Positions 1-8,126 of a DNA stretch of 23,565 nt are shown here, one piece after another. The notes under the pieces were generated by a model. That model saw nothing but the letters and a program-made list of their open reading frames with translations. It searched no databases and was not told where the DNA came from. Origin of the DNA: Eubacteriaceae bacterium (lineage in GTDB: Bacteria; Bacillota; Clostridia; Eubacteriales; Alkalibacteraceae). Every line of letters begins with the position of its first letter. Within the stretch, counting starts at the first letter, position 1. Made by a program: the position numbers and the translations under genes. Location: contig DMAW01000108.1 of the NCBI GenBank assembly GCA_003446375.1, forward strand, positions 1-23,565, given 5' to 3'.

Positions 1-1342
1 AAAGTACGCACGTCTCAACGTGTGGCGTATTCGAAAACATATCAACACAGCAGACTTTCTTTATCTCGTATCCCGCCTCCAAAAAGCTTGGCAGATCTCG
101 CGCTAAAGAAGTGGGCTTGCACGATACATATACAAAGACTTCAGGATTAAATCCAATTATTTTATCTATGGCCTTTACGTGGATTCCATCCCTTGGAGGA
201 TCCAAAATGATAACATCAGGTTTTGAATCCAGCTTTGATACCTCTTCCATTACGTCTCCGCAGATGAACCTTGCGTTTTCAACTCCGTTAAGCTCAGCGT
301 TTTCAACTGCAGCTTTAACAGCATCTTCTACTATTTCTATTCCGGTGACATGTTCATGGCTTTTAGCTAGTATCTGGGTTATGGTGCCTGTTCCGCAGTA
401 AAGGTCAAATATCTGTTTAGCCGAATCTGACCCTGCATACTCGCTGACCTTATCGTAAAGAACTTCTGCTCCCAAAGTGTTGGTCTGAAAAAATGACCGC
501 GGGGTTATCTTAAACTTAAGTCCTTTTATTTCATCGTAGATAAAGCCTTGTCCAAATAATACTTTGCTTAAGTCCTCTTGGACTACATCGGATAGAGAAT
601 CGTTTTTCGTATGAATTATGCTTTTTACGGTTGCGTCAAGATCAAGCTCTTTTACTGCTTCTAAAAAGTCCTGTTCATCTAATGTGCCTTGCGAGCTGGT
701 AACAAGCTCTATTAGCAGCTCCCTTGTCTTTATTCCCTTTCTTACGACCAAATGGCGCAAGAACCCTTCATGTGTTCTTTTGTGATAATAGCTATAGCCT
801 CTTTTGCGAGCAAACGATAAAACCGCGCTTAGCACTTTGTTAAAATCCTTGTCTACCAACATGCACTTGGAGGCATCTACTATGTCGTACATGCTCCCTC
901 TTTTATGAAGGCCAAGCTCTAGTGGTCCATCTTTGTAGCTATCCCCAAAGGAAAACTCCATCTTGTTTCTGTAGCCAAAAATTTTAGGCGAAGGCAAAAC
1001 CCCTTCAAAGACTTCATCAATATCATAATCTGCGAGTATCTCCTTAACGAATTTTTCTTTAAGTTCCAGCTGATCCCCGTAAGACAGATTCTGATAGGTA
1101 CAGCCTCCGCATTCTCCAAAAACCTTGCACGGAGCCTCTATTTGGTTTGGCGCCGGAGCGATTACCTCAAGCAATGTTGCTTCTACCTTGCTTTTCCTCT
1201 TCTTTTTTATGCGGACTCTCACCTCTTGTCCGGGAAGAGTGTTGTGGACAATTATTTTCTTATCTTCAAGGATGCTTTGCCCCCTATTGGGAAACTTTAA
1301 GTCTTCTATTTTAATTTCTATGATTTCACCTTTTTTTACCAT
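1..1342 (-). CDS. rlmD: 23S rRNA (uracil-C5)-methyltransferase, RlmD/RumA family (3' end cut by window edge)
   Basis: SAM-dependent enzyme that makes 5-methyluridine in 23S rRNA. I read the reverse strand from ATG at 1342, with a GGAGG six bases upstream; the frame stays open to base 1, giving 447 residues. An N-terminal TRAM-like RNA-binding part covers about residues 1-60. Four cysteines for a [4Fe-4S] cluster follow: C72, C78, C81 and C160. The SAM-binding motif DLYCGTGT lies around C316, DPPRDG begins at D381, and the catalytic Cys is C408 in YVSCKP. The reading ends in NTPHVETCVL, very near the usual C-terminus, so only a few residues are missing. E. coli RlmD has about 430 residues, so the length fits. 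The exact target uridine (U1939, U747 or both, as in RlmCD) cannot be decided from sequence alone. It is divergent from the tocopherol-cyclase-like gene. Confidence 0.93.
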   Translation of the reverse strand, partial: MVKKGEIIEIKIEDLKFPNRGQSILEDKKIIVHNTLPGQEVRVRIKKKRKSKVEATLLEVIAPAPNQIEAPCKVFGECGGCTYQNLSYGDQLELKEKFVKEILADYDIDEVFEGVLPSPKIFGYRNKMEFSFGDSYKDGPLELGLHKRGSMYDIVDASKCMLVDKDFNKVLSAVLSFARKRGYSYYHKRTHEGFLRHLVVRKGIKTRELLIELVTSSQGTLDEQDFLEAVKELDLDATVKSIIHTKNDSLSDVVQEDLSKVLFGQGFIYDEIKGLKFKITPRSFFQTNTLGAEVLYDKVSEYAGSDSAKQIFDLYCGTGTITQILAKSHEHVTGIEIVEDAVKAAVENAELNGVENARFICGDVMEEVSKLDSKPDVIILDPPRDGIHVKAIDKIIGFNPEVFVYVSCKPTSLARDLPSFLEAGYEIKKVCCVDMFSNTPHVETCVL

Positions 1343-1533
1343 GACAACCTCCAGTTTTTTTCATCTAACATTATATTATATTAACAGGAAATGTGATATA
1401 ACCCAACCACTCTAAAATTATTTTTTTATTATTTTATGTTAAATATACAAATTAAATGGTATATATTTAGATATATCATTTCGCTTTTTATAAAATATAC
1501 GTCTATAGCATTTTAAAAAGAAATGAGGATATT
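1343..1533. other. AT-rich divergent intergenic region
   Basis: This 191-bp stretch separates rlmD (minus) from the tocopherol-cyclase-like gene (plus) and must hold both promoters. The rlmD ribosome-binding site (CTGGAGGTTGTC, reverse strand) abuts its ATG. On the plus strand a GAGGAT lies just before ATG 1534. The DNA is too AT-rich for me to choose a convincing -35/-10 pair. Confidence 0.6.
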
Positions 1534-2454
1534 ATGAAACAATTCGGTATTATGGTGGGTTTAGACAAAGTTTCAGCTTTTGAAGGTTGGTTCTGCAAGA
1601 TAGATGATCGTAAAAACGACTTGATGTTCTCAGTCATATGGGGATATACCACCAATAAAAAAACTAAACATGCATTTATTCAATTTCAAGATAACTTAAA
1701 TCATAATACAGCCTATATTTCATACCCAATTGATGAACTCAAATGGACAACCAATCCATTTGTTCTTCAAATAGGAAAAAACAAACTGTCTCAATCCTAC
1801 ATGGTTCTGGATTTTAAAATCAACGGATTTACAGTGCGTGGGGATTTTCATTTTGGAGCCTTTATGCCAATCAAGATGTCTTTCTTAAAACCAAACATCA
1901 TGGGATGGTTGACATATTTTCCCAATGAGTGTAATCATTCAATCATCAGCATGGATCACAAGGTCAATGGCTATCTTCAATTTGACAACCAATCTTGGAT
2001 AATCAATGATGCAGTCGGTTATCTCGAAAAAGATTGGGGTACGGGTTTTCCAAAAGAATACGTATGGGCTCAAGCCAATGACTGGGAAAACAGCTCTATG
2101 GTTTTTAGTTACGCCACAATTCCTATGCTTGGCAAATATGCTAAAGGTTTTTTTCTAGTTCTCATTCACAACGGAAAAGAATATCGTTTTAGTAGCATTG
2201 AAGGCAGTAAACTGACCTTTTTCCATGCTTTAAAAGATTCTTTTGAAGCAATCGTTAAAAAAGGAGGCTACATTATAACATTGAAAGCAGAGCAATCCAA
2301 TCCACTGACATTGGTTTCTCCCTACCAAGGAGAAATGAGCTCTCATATAAAAGAATCACTTGAGGGAAGCCTGATGATATCTCTTGAAATAAATAAAAAA
2401 TCTTTAATCACTTTGTCCAGTTCAAGGGCATCTATTGATGTTCACCTTTTATGA
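1534..2454 (+). CDS. Tocopherol cyclase-like family protein
   Basis: A 306-residue soluble protein with no signal peptide. It resembles the tocopherol cyclase-like family (Pfam Tocopherol_cycl type), first named from the plant and cyanobacterial enzyme of vitamin E synthesis. The recognisable parts are an N-terminal FEGWFCKID (residues 16-24, compare the family's YEGWYFK) and the central signature GYLEKDWGTGFPKEYVWAQA at 162-181, rich in the family's conserved EKDWG, FP and W. The start has a GAGGAT site nearby. No prenyltransferase or methyltransferase of tocopherol synthesis is in the window, so vitamin E synthesis is very unlikely. Family members in anaerobic Firmicutes have no known function; a lipocalin-like fold that binds a hydrophobic ligand is the reasonable guess. 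Neighbours suggest a single-gene unit: rlmD is divergent, and a 154-bp gap with its own strong RBS precedes nfeD. Confidence 0.82.
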   Translation: MKQFGIMVGLDKVSAFEGWFCKIDDRKNDLMFSVIWGYTTNKKTKHAFIQFQDNLNHNTAYISYPIDELKWTTNPFVLQIGKNKLSQSYMVLDFKINGFTVRGDFHFGAFMPIKMSFLKPNIMGWLTYFPNECNHSIISMDHKVNGYLQFDNQSWIINDAVGYLEKDWGTGFPKEYVWAQANDWENSSMVFSYATIPMLGKYAKGFFLVLIHNGKEYRFSSIEGSKLTFFHALKDSFEAIVKKGGYIITLKAEQSNPLTLVSPYQGEMSSHIKESLEGSLMISLEINKKSLITLSSSRASIDVHLL

Positions 2455-2608
2455 ATTCGTTTTTCTATGGCTTATCTCTATATACATTCATAATAATAAC
2501 AATTTTAAATGTTTATTCCCATCTTTTGTTGTAAGGGGTCTTGATATAAGATATAATTTTTAATTAGGTAGATAAAATTGCCATTAACAGAAAGGAGGTG
2601 GTGTAACG

Positions 2609-3952
2609 ATGAAAAAGATCTTAAAATTTGGCATTTATCCATTATTATTATTAATGCTGTTTAACTTCGTTCAATTCGTATACACTCCTTTTGTACAAGC
2701 GGAAGGCTTGGGAAAGCTAGTATATGTCATTCCCATTGAAAATGAGGTCGAAAAAGGTCTTGAGGCTTTTTTAAGGCGTACTACACGAGAGGCGATAGAT
2801 GCAGGTGCAGATCACATTATATTTGAGATCAATACTCCCGGTGGATCCATCGATGCGGCAGACGGCATCGGCCAGATAATGCAAGACATATCTATACCGA
2901 CAACTGCATATATCCGTTCACGTGCACTGTCTGCAGGTTCTTACATAGCTTTATTTGCAGATACCATTTATATGAACCCCCAAGCGACTATGGGAGCAAG
3001 CGGCATCATAACAACTGACGGCAATGCAGCAGATGCAAAGGCTCAATCCTATTGGCGCGAAGCAATGGGCAGCGCTGCAGAAGCCGGTGGCAGAGACCGC
3101 ATCTACGCAGAAGCCATGGCAGATGCAAGCATAGATCTGCCGGAATACAATGCCCCTGAAGGGCAGTTCTTAACACTAGGGCCTACAGTAGCAATAGAAA
3201 TAGGCTACTCTGAAGGAACTGTAAATAACCGTGCAGAATTGCTAGAGCTGTTGCAGCTTTCCGATGCAACGATCGTCGACGCGGAGATCACATTTGCAGA
3301 AAGCGTCGCTCGTTTCTTGACAAACTCTTTGGTTGTATCCATTTTGCTTACTTTAGCAGGTCTTGGTCTTGTAGTAGAGCTTTACTCCCCCGGCTTTGGA
3401 TTCGCAGGCTCTATAAGCCTAGCTTCACTTGCCTTGTTCTTCTACGGACATGCCGTTGCAGGTTTGGCAGGTCTGGAAGTATTGGTCCTCCTCGTTTTGG
3501 GAATCGGGCTAATTATTGCAGAGTTCTTTGTTCCCGGAGGAATTTTAGGAGGCATTGGTGTTTTAAGCATAATAGGCTCTTTGTTCTTTGCTACAGATGA
3601 TATATTTGCTATGGGTTTAAGCGTTTTGACTGCTCTTATGATCACTATCGCTGCAGCAGTTATCCTTTATAAAAGGATTGGCCTGCAAAAGGGATTTTTG
3701 CGCCATATCATCTTGTCAGATCAAGAAACTACAGAACGCGGCTATGTATCTGTCAAAAACAGAAAAGAATTAGTTGGTTTAAAAGGAAAGACGTTAACGC
3801 CATTAAGGCCATCCGGCACAGGTTTATTCGATGGAAACCGAATCGACATCGTATCGGAAGGCAACTTCATCAAGGATGGTAAAACCGTCGAGATCGTTGA
3901 AGTAAGCGGCAGTCGCGTCGTTGTTAAAGAAATTTCAAATGAGGAGGCATAA
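2609..3952 (+). CDS. nfeD: Membrane-bound serine protease of the NfeD/ClpP-like family
   Basis: Long-form NfeD protein, 447 residues, at the cytoplasmic membrane with its protease domain probably outside. Residues 1-31 form a signal peptide or anchor (KK, hydrophobic stretch, VQAEG). A ClpP-like protease domain follows to about residue 215, with INTPGGS at 74-80 and the nucleophile motif ALSAGS (probable Ser108). K144 in the following helix is the likely dyad base by comparison with the family (Ser-Lys dyad). Four or five membrane segments span about 235-355, and the end (about 370-447) is the OB-fold NfeD C-terminal domain. The RBS AAAGGAGGTG is a near-perfect 16S match. The next gene, floA, starts 5 bp after the stop. 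NfeD-flotillin pairs are a classic partnership in membrane microdomain and stress functions. Dyad residue assignment is by motif only. Confidence 0.93.
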   Translation: MKKILKFGIYPLLLLMLFNFVQFVYTPFVQAEGLGKLVYVIPIENEVEKGLEAFLRRTTREAIDAGADHIIFEINTPGGSIDAADGIGQIMQDISIPTTAYIRSRALSAGSYIALFADTIYMNPQATMGASGIITTDGNAADAKAQSYWREAMGSAAEAGGRDRIYAEAMADASIDLPEYNAPEGQFLTLGPTVAIEIGYSEGTVNNRAELLELLQLSDATIVDAEITFAESVARFLTNSLVVSILLTLAGLGLVVELYSPGFGFAGSISLASLALFFYGHAVAGLAGLEVLVLLVLGIGLIIAEFFVPGGILGGIGVLSIIGSLFFATDDIFAMGLSVLTALMITIAAAVILYKRIGLQKGFLRHIILSDQETTERGYVSVKNRKELVGLKGKTLTPLRPSGTGLFDGNRIDIVSEGNFIKDGKTVEIVEVSGSRVVVKEISNEEA

Positions 3953-3957
3953 TTATT

Positions 3958-4944
3958 ATGAGTATTACTGATTTTATACCTATTGTTTTAATTTTTGTCA
4001 TTGTTTTTGCTTTTGTCGTATTGTTGACATTTATTCCCGTTGCCTTGTGGATCAGTGCTTTGGCGGCAGGCGTAAGAGTCAGCATATTTACCCTTATCGG
4101 AATGCGTTTGCGCCGTGTAGTCCCAAGCAGGGTAATCAATCCCCTTATCAAGGCTCACAAGGCAGGCGTGGATGCCAACACGAACCAATTGGAATCCCAT
4201 TATTTAGCAGGCGGAAACGTGGATAGGGTCGTAAATGCTTTGATTGCAGCGCAACGCGCCAACATCGAGCTAAGCTTTGAACGGGCTGCAGCGATAGATT
4301 TAGCAGGTCGTGACGTTCTTCAGGCTGTACAAATGAGCGTCAACCCTAAAGTTATCGAAACTCCTTTTATAGCAGGCATAGCAATGGACGGCATCGAAGT
4401 AAAAGCAAAAGCTAGAATCACCGTACGTGCAAATATCGATCGACTTGTCGGTGGTGCCGGTGAAGAGACAGTAATCGCCCGTGTTGGCGAAGGGGTCGTA
4501 AGCACTATCGGTAGCTCTACCTCACACAAGCAGGTTTTGGAAAATCCCGATTCTATTTCAAAAAACGTCTTAAATCGTGGATTAGATGCAGGAACAGCCT
4601 TTGAGATTCTCTCTATCGATATTGCAGATGTTGATATCGGTAAAAACATCGGCGCCATATTGCAGACAGATCAAGCAGAGGCAGATAAGAATATCGCTCA
4701 GGCAAAAGCTGAAGAACGCCGGGCAATGGCCGTTGCCGAAGAGCAGGAAATGGTCGCTCGCGTGCAGGAAATGCGTGCAAAAGTAGTAGAAGCAGAAGCG
4801 AAGGTTCCTCTTGCCCTTGCAGAAGCATTAAGTGCCGGAAAAATGGGTGTTATGGATTATATGAACTACAAAAATATCGGAGCAGATACCCAGATGCGCG
4901 ATTCTATCGGCAGAATGACTGAAGAAGATTCTGATAATGAATAA
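3958..4944 (+). CDS. floA: Flotillin-like membrane scaffold protein FloA
   Basis: SPFH-family protein of 328 residues that builds functional membrane microdomains on the inner face of the cytoplasmic membrane. A hydrophobic hairpin at about residues 5-40 anchors it. The SPFH/PHB domain spans roughly 45-225, including VRANIDRLVGGAGEETVIAR and a conserved SHKQVLENPDSIS. A C-terminal Ala/Glu-rich coiled coil (AQAKAEERRAMAVAEEQEM, about 245-290) gives oligomerisation, and the tail is acidic. Length and sequence match the Bacillus YqfA/FloA type (about 330 residues) rather than the longer FloT. The RBS, AGGAGG, sits at the end of nfeD, so the two genes are translationally close. The small gene that follows belongs to the same transcript. 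Confidence 0.95.
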   Translation: MSITDFIPIVLIFVIVFAFVVLLTFIPVALWISALAAGVRVSIFTLIGMRLRRVVPSRVINPLIKAHKAGVDANTNQLESHYLAGGNVDRVVNALIAAQRANIELSFERAAAIDLAGRDVLQAVQMSVNPKVIETPFIAGIAMDGIEVKAKARITVRANIDRLVGGAGEETVIARVGEGVVSTIGSSTSHKQVLENPDSISKNVLNRGLDAGTAFEILSIDIADVDIGKNIGAILQTDQAEADKNIAQAKAEERRAMAVAEEQEMVARVQEMRAKVVEAEAKVPLALAEALSAGKMGVMDYMNYKNIGADTQMRDSIGRMTEEDSDNE

Positions 4945-4979
4945 TCTTTAATTGTTCGATTGAAGAAAGGTGTGACAAA

Positions 4980-5459
4980 ATGGAAGATCTTTGGGGTCCA
5001 CTTATAAGCGTCGTCATTTTAGTCGGTTCAGGAATTTTACAGAACCGAAGCCATAAAAAAAATGATGCTCCCAAGAAAAAATCGACCCTGGCAAGTATGT
5101 TGTCTGACCAGTTGGATAGGATGAACCAGCTGGGTCAACAAAACACCTACAATGATACGCAAAACGTCACAGAGGTCGATGAAGAAGCACAGCAGATAAG
5201 ATACGATCAAATTGAGAGTCTAGAGACCGAATTGCATGTTGATTCAGATATTAAAAGCAAGCAATTAAGAGAGCGCTCATACGAACTTGCAAGAACTCTC
5301 GATAAAGATAAAAAGCCAATGGCTGCAAAAGCCAAACCATCAAAGAAACTTACATTAAAAAACCGCTTGAATAATACAGGCTTGCGCCAAAGCATAGTCA
5401 TGGCTGAAGTCTTAGGTGCTCCACGGTCTAAGAAGCCACACTCAAAGGCCAGACATTAA
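4980..5459 (+). CDS. Small membrane-anchored protein of the nfeD-floA operon, function unknown
   Basis: A 159-residue protein 35 bp after floA, with an AAAGG ribosome-binding site before its ATG. I do not recognise a named family. The N-terminus (about residues 4-21, LWGPLISVVILVGSGIL) is one probable membrane segment. Next comes a strongly charged, Gln/Asp/Glu-rich low-complexity region (about 28-125) likely to be disordered or helical. The basic C-terminus ends in a compact motif around LRQSIVMAEVLGAPRSKKPH. From memory, short stretches of the form I-x-(M/L)-(A/S)-E-(I/V)-L-G-x-P-R-(A/S)-K-(R/K)-P recur at the ends of otherwise unlike small Firmicutes proteins. Its place behind floA suggests a partner in the membrane-microdomain unit, in the slot held by yqfB in Bacillus, though I see no homology to YqfB. 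Confidence 0.75.
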   Translation: MEDLWGPLISVVILVGSGILQNRSHKKNDAPKKKSTLASMLSDQLDRMNQLGQQNTYNDTQNVTEVDEEAQQIRYDQIESLETELHVDSDIKSKQLRERSYELARTLDKDKKPMAAKAKPSKKLTLKNRLNNTGLRQSIVMAEVLGAPRSKKPHSKARH

Positions 5460-5479
5460 ATCTTATCTTAGAAGAACCA

Positions 5480-5515
5480 AAAGTCAGCAGAACTCTAATG
5501 AGTCATGCTGACTTT
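5480..5515 (+). terminator. Intrinsic terminator of the nfeD-floA operon, also facing pflB
   Basis: A perfect 10-bp inverted repeat, AAAGTCAGCA and TGCTGACTTT, around a 16-base loop, followed on the plus strand by the T-run ACTTTTTTAG. It lies 20 bp after the small gene and 8 bp from the stop of convergent pflB. Read on the minus strand it is followed by only four T, so it is mainly a plus-strand terminator that may serve both. Confidence 0.82.
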
Positions 5516-5523
5516 TTTAGTAT

Positions 5524-7758
5524 TTATACTGATTCATGAAAGGTTCTCGAAATGACTTCCAGCTGCTGCTGCTTGGACAGCTTGTGAAAATTAACGGCAT
5601 ATCCCGATACGCGTATGGTTAAATTCGGATGCATATCCGGGTTTTCATAAGCTTCTTTTAGTGTTTCTCTATTAAGCACGTTGACATTAAGGTGGTGGGC
5701 ATCTTGAAGAAAATATCCATCTAAAATTGCCACCAGATTTTCATATCGCTTTTCATCATCCTTGCCCAATGCTTTGGGTATGATTGAAAAAGTATTTGAA
5801 ATCCCGTCTTTGCATAAAGAATATGGCAACTTAGCAACTGAATTAAGTGATGCCAGAGCACCCCTTTTTTCTCTATTATGCATCGGATTTGCCCCCGGGG
5901 CAAATGGCTCTCCTTTTTTTCTGCCATCAGGTGTCGAGCCTGTTTTTTTTCCGTATACCACATTTGAAGTAATCGTCAATATAGACAATGTATGTTCTGC
6001 ATCCCTATACGTAGGAATCTTCTTTAGCGCATCTATAAAAAGAGCGATCTGCTCTTTTGCTATATCATCAACTCTGTCATCATCATTTCCAAAAGCAGGA
6101 TATTCTCCTATTATCTCGTATTCTTTTATCAAGCCCGATTCATCCCTGACGCATCGCACTTTTGCATGTTTTATAGCCGATAATGAGTCAGCAAGAACTG
6201 ACAATCCGGCAATTCCAAATGCCATGAATCGATGAACTTCGGTATCATGTAGAGCCATTTGCGTTTTTTCGTAGGCGTATTTATCGTGCATATAATGTAT
6301 GATGTTCATTGCCTTTACATAAATGCCTGCAAGCCAGTCGCGATATATCCCTAAAACCTCGACCACCTTGTCGTAATCCAGATATTCTTCTTGATATATA
6401 GGATTTACAGGGCCTATTTGTTTTCCGGTAAGCTCGTCGCGCCCACCATTTAAGCTCATTAAAAGAAGTTTAGGCAGGTTTGCCCTTGCGCCAAAAAATT
6501 GCATATCCTTGCCTACACGCATTGCAGATACGCAGCAGGCTATCGCATAATCATCTCCAAACTCCGGCCGCATGATATCGTCATTTTCATACTGTATTGA
6601 ATTTGTCTCGCATGAAACCTTGGCGACATAACGTTTAAAATTATCCGGCAACTTTTTAGACCACAATATCGTTAAATTCGGTTCAGGAGAAAAACCCAGG
6701 TTATACAATGTATTTAAAAAGCGGTACGAAGTTTTTGTCACTAACGTTCTTCCGTCCTCGCCCATTCCACCTATGGCTTCTGTTATCCACATTGGATCTC
6801 CTGCAAAAAGCTCGTTATATTCCGGAGTTCGCAGGTGTCTTTCCATTCTAAGCTTCATCACAAAATCATCGACAAGCTCTTGAGCCTGTATCTCATTTAA
6901 TGCGCCATTTTTTAAATCTCTTTGAATATATATGTCTAAAAAGGTGCTGACACGGCCAAGGCTCATTGCTGCTCCATTTTGTTCTTTTGTAGAAGCAAGA
7001 TATCCAAAGTACAGCCACTGAATAGCTTCTTTGGCATTTACAGCCGGTTTTGAAATATCATAACCGTACATCAAGGCCATTTCTTTTAGATACCCCAAGA
7101 ATGTAATCTGCTGATATAATTCTTCCAAGACTCGGATCTGCTCTGCGCCTAACTCGCTGTCTCCTATTGCTTTTTTATCCTTTTTCTTTTCTTCGATTAA
7201 TAAATCTACTCCATATAATGCAATCCTTCTATAGTCGCCAATTATGCGGCCTCTTCCATATGCATCGGGAAGGCCGGTTATTATTCCGCTTCTTCGAGCT
7301 TCTTTTATTTCCTCTGTATAGGCACGAAAAACACCGTCATTATGTGTTGTCCTGTATCGAAATTCGTTTTCTACTTTTTCTGATAGCTTAAATCCATATG
7401 CTTCGCAGGCTTTTCGTGTCATTAATAGCCCACCAAAAGGATTTACTCCACGCTTTAACGGTCTGTCTGTCTGCAACCCGACTATTATTTCATTTTCTTT
7501 GTCAAGGTATCCCGGAGAATAAGTTGTCAATGAGCTCACGTTGTTTATATCCACGTCTAAGACGCCCCCAAAAGCTCTCTCAAGCTGCTGTAGCTGAATC
7601 AATTTGTCCATCAAATGTCTTGTGCGTTGGGTTGCACCTTTAAGAAATCCCTCGTCGCCTTCATACGGCACGTAATTTTTTTGAATAAAATCTCTTACAT
7701 CTATTGCCTCTTCCCACTTGCCGGCAATAAATCCTTCCCATGCTACTTTTCTCGTCAT
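5524..7758 (-). CDS. pflB: Formate acetyltransferase (pyruvate formate-lyase)
   Basis: Glycyl-radical enzyme that splits pyruvate with CoA into acetyl-CoA and formate in anaerobic metabolism. Counted from ATG 7758 it has 744 residues (E. coli PflB has 760). The catalytic cysteine pair is C408-C409 in IACCVSAMRVGKDMQFFGAR. The radical glycine is G719 in TIRVSGYAVNFH near the C-terminus, and the protein ends RTFHESV like family members. A TTG codon directly before the ATG could also start it; AAGGAG lies 10 bases from the ATG and 7 from the TTG. The radical-SAM activating enzyme PflA is not encoded here. Transcription is likely set by the promoter at 7970-7998 and by the ZTP riboswitch and terminator in the leader. 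It is divergent from feoAB. Confidence 0.97.
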   Translation of the reverse strand: MTRKVAWEGFIAGKWEEAIDVRDFIQKNYVPYEGDEGFLKGATQRTRHLMDKLIQLQQLERAFGGVLDVDINNVSSLTTYSPGYLDKENEIIVGLQTDRPLKRGVNPFGGLLMTRKACEAYGFKLSEKVENEFRYRTTHNDGVFRAYTEEIKEARRSGIITGLPDAYGRGRIIGDYRRIALYGVDLLIEEKKKDKKAIGDSELGAEQIRVLEELYQQITFLGYLKEMALMYGYDISKPAVNAKEAIQWLYFGYLASTKEQNGAAMSLGRVSTFLDIYIQRDLKNGALNEIQAQELVDDFVMKLRMERHLRTPEYNELFAGDPMWITEAIGGMGEDGRTLVTKTSYRFLNTLYNLGFSPEPNLTILWSKKLPDNFKRYVAKVSCETNSIQYENDDIMRPEFGDDYAIACCVSAMRVGKDMQFFGARANLPKLLLMSLNGGRDELTGKQIGPVNPIYQEEYLDYDKVVEVLGIYRDWLAGIYVKAMNIIHYMHDKYAYEKTQMALHDTEVHRFMAFGIAGLSVLADSLSAIKHAKVRCVRDESGLIKEYEIIGEYPAFGNDDDRVDDIAKEQIALFIDALKKIPTYRDAEHTLSILTITSNVVYGKKTGSTPDGRKKGEPFAPGANPMHNREKRGALASLNSVAKLPYSLCKDGISNTFSIIPKALGKDDEKRYENLVAILDGYFLQDAHHLNVNVLNRETLKEAYENPDMHPNLTIRVSGYAVNFHKLSKQQQLEVISRTFHESV

Positions 7759-7835
7759 CAAAATAATGCTCCTTCCGATTTATATAAGCATTTCTACATC
7801 TCTTTTCAGTAATGCGGGTTAAGCAAAACAAAAAA

Positions 7836-7866
7836 GAGCACCACTTCAAGTATCGAAATGCTGCCC
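7836..7866 (-). terminator. Riboswitch-controlled terminator in the pflB leader
   Basis: On the minus strand GGGCAGCATTTC pairs with GAAGTGGTGCTC around a GATACTT-type loop (11 of 12 pairs, including G-T wobbles and one G-G mismatch). It is followed directly by TTTTTTG and TTTTG. The first strand begins with the GGGCA that is also the conserved 3' end of the ZTP aptamer, so aptamer folding and terminator folding compete. Loop and pairing were assigned by eye. Confidence 0.8.
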
Positions 7867-7935
7867 AGACGGTCGGCTATTATTAACTTTTACCCCACTG
7901 TGGTTTTTTCCACATTTATCCGTCAGGGATAAAAG
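7861..7935 (-). promoter_or_regulatory. ZTP (pfl motif) riboswitch aptamer
   Basis: The leader of pflB carries the conserved parts of the pfl/ZTP RNA on the minus strand: CTGACGG (7926-7920) on the 5' side and GCCGACCGTCTGGGCA on the 3' side, whose CCGTC can pair with GACGG as the family's pseudoknot. Between them are a closing helix, CTTTTATCCC (7935-7926) with GGGGTAAAAG (7896-7887), and a small hairpin TGTGG-AAAAAA-CCACA. The aptamer senses ZTP/ZMP, which accumulate when 10-formyl-tetrahydrofolate is short. Upstream of pyruvate formate-lyase this is expected to raise formate supply under that stress. The overlapping terminator argues for transcriptional ON control by ligand. Confidence 0.95.
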
Positions 7936-7938
7936 CAT

Positions 7939-7956
7939 GTTTCAGCTAGCTGAAAC
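7939..7956. repeat. Perfect 18-bp palindrome in the pflB 5' leader
   Basis: GTTTCAGCTAGCTGAAAC reads the same on both strands. It lies between the pflB -10 element and the riboswitch, about 7-24 bases after the predicted transcription start. It could be a repressor operator, or at the RNA level a 7-bp hairpin with a CTAG loop capping the 5' end. I cannot assign a protein to it. Confidence 0.7.
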
Positions 7957-7969
7957 GGATTTATAAGTT

Positions 7970-7998
7970 ATTCTATTCAATCTTGTTGTTTTTGTCAA
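7970..7998 (-). promoter_or_regulatory. Sigma-A-type promoter of pflB
   Basis: On the minus strand TTGACA (7998-7993), a 17-base spacer and TAGAAT (7975-7970) form a strong housekeeping promoter. The start would be near 7963, giving a leader of about 200 bases that contains the palindrome, the ZTP aptamer and the terminator. Confidence 0.8.
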
Positions 7999-8089
7999 GA
8001 TATCTTCGCGAGAATATTGTAAATATTAGCTCTTTTTTATTTTTGTTGCATCTTTCTTAAATATATTCGAATAAATATTCACATATTTG

Positions 8090-8118
8090 TTGCGTTGGCT
8101 TTTTTATTGTGGTATATT
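8090..8118 (+). promoter_or_regulatory. Promoter of the feo operon
   Basis: TTGCGT (8090-8095), a 17-base spacer and TATATT (8113-8118) precede the Fur box. The predicted start near 8125 falls inside the Fur box, so bound Fur would block initiation. Confidence 0.65.
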
Positions 8119-8126
8119 GTTCAATA

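Noticed and set aside
111..1415. Plus-strand ORFs at 111-401 and 1125-1415
   Set aside because: They lie antisense to the rlmD frame, which has all expected motifs, and their translations have no family features.
5762..6235. Plus-strand 157-codon ORF within pflB
   Set aside because: It is a shadow of pflB; no ribosome-binding site or recognisable protein features.
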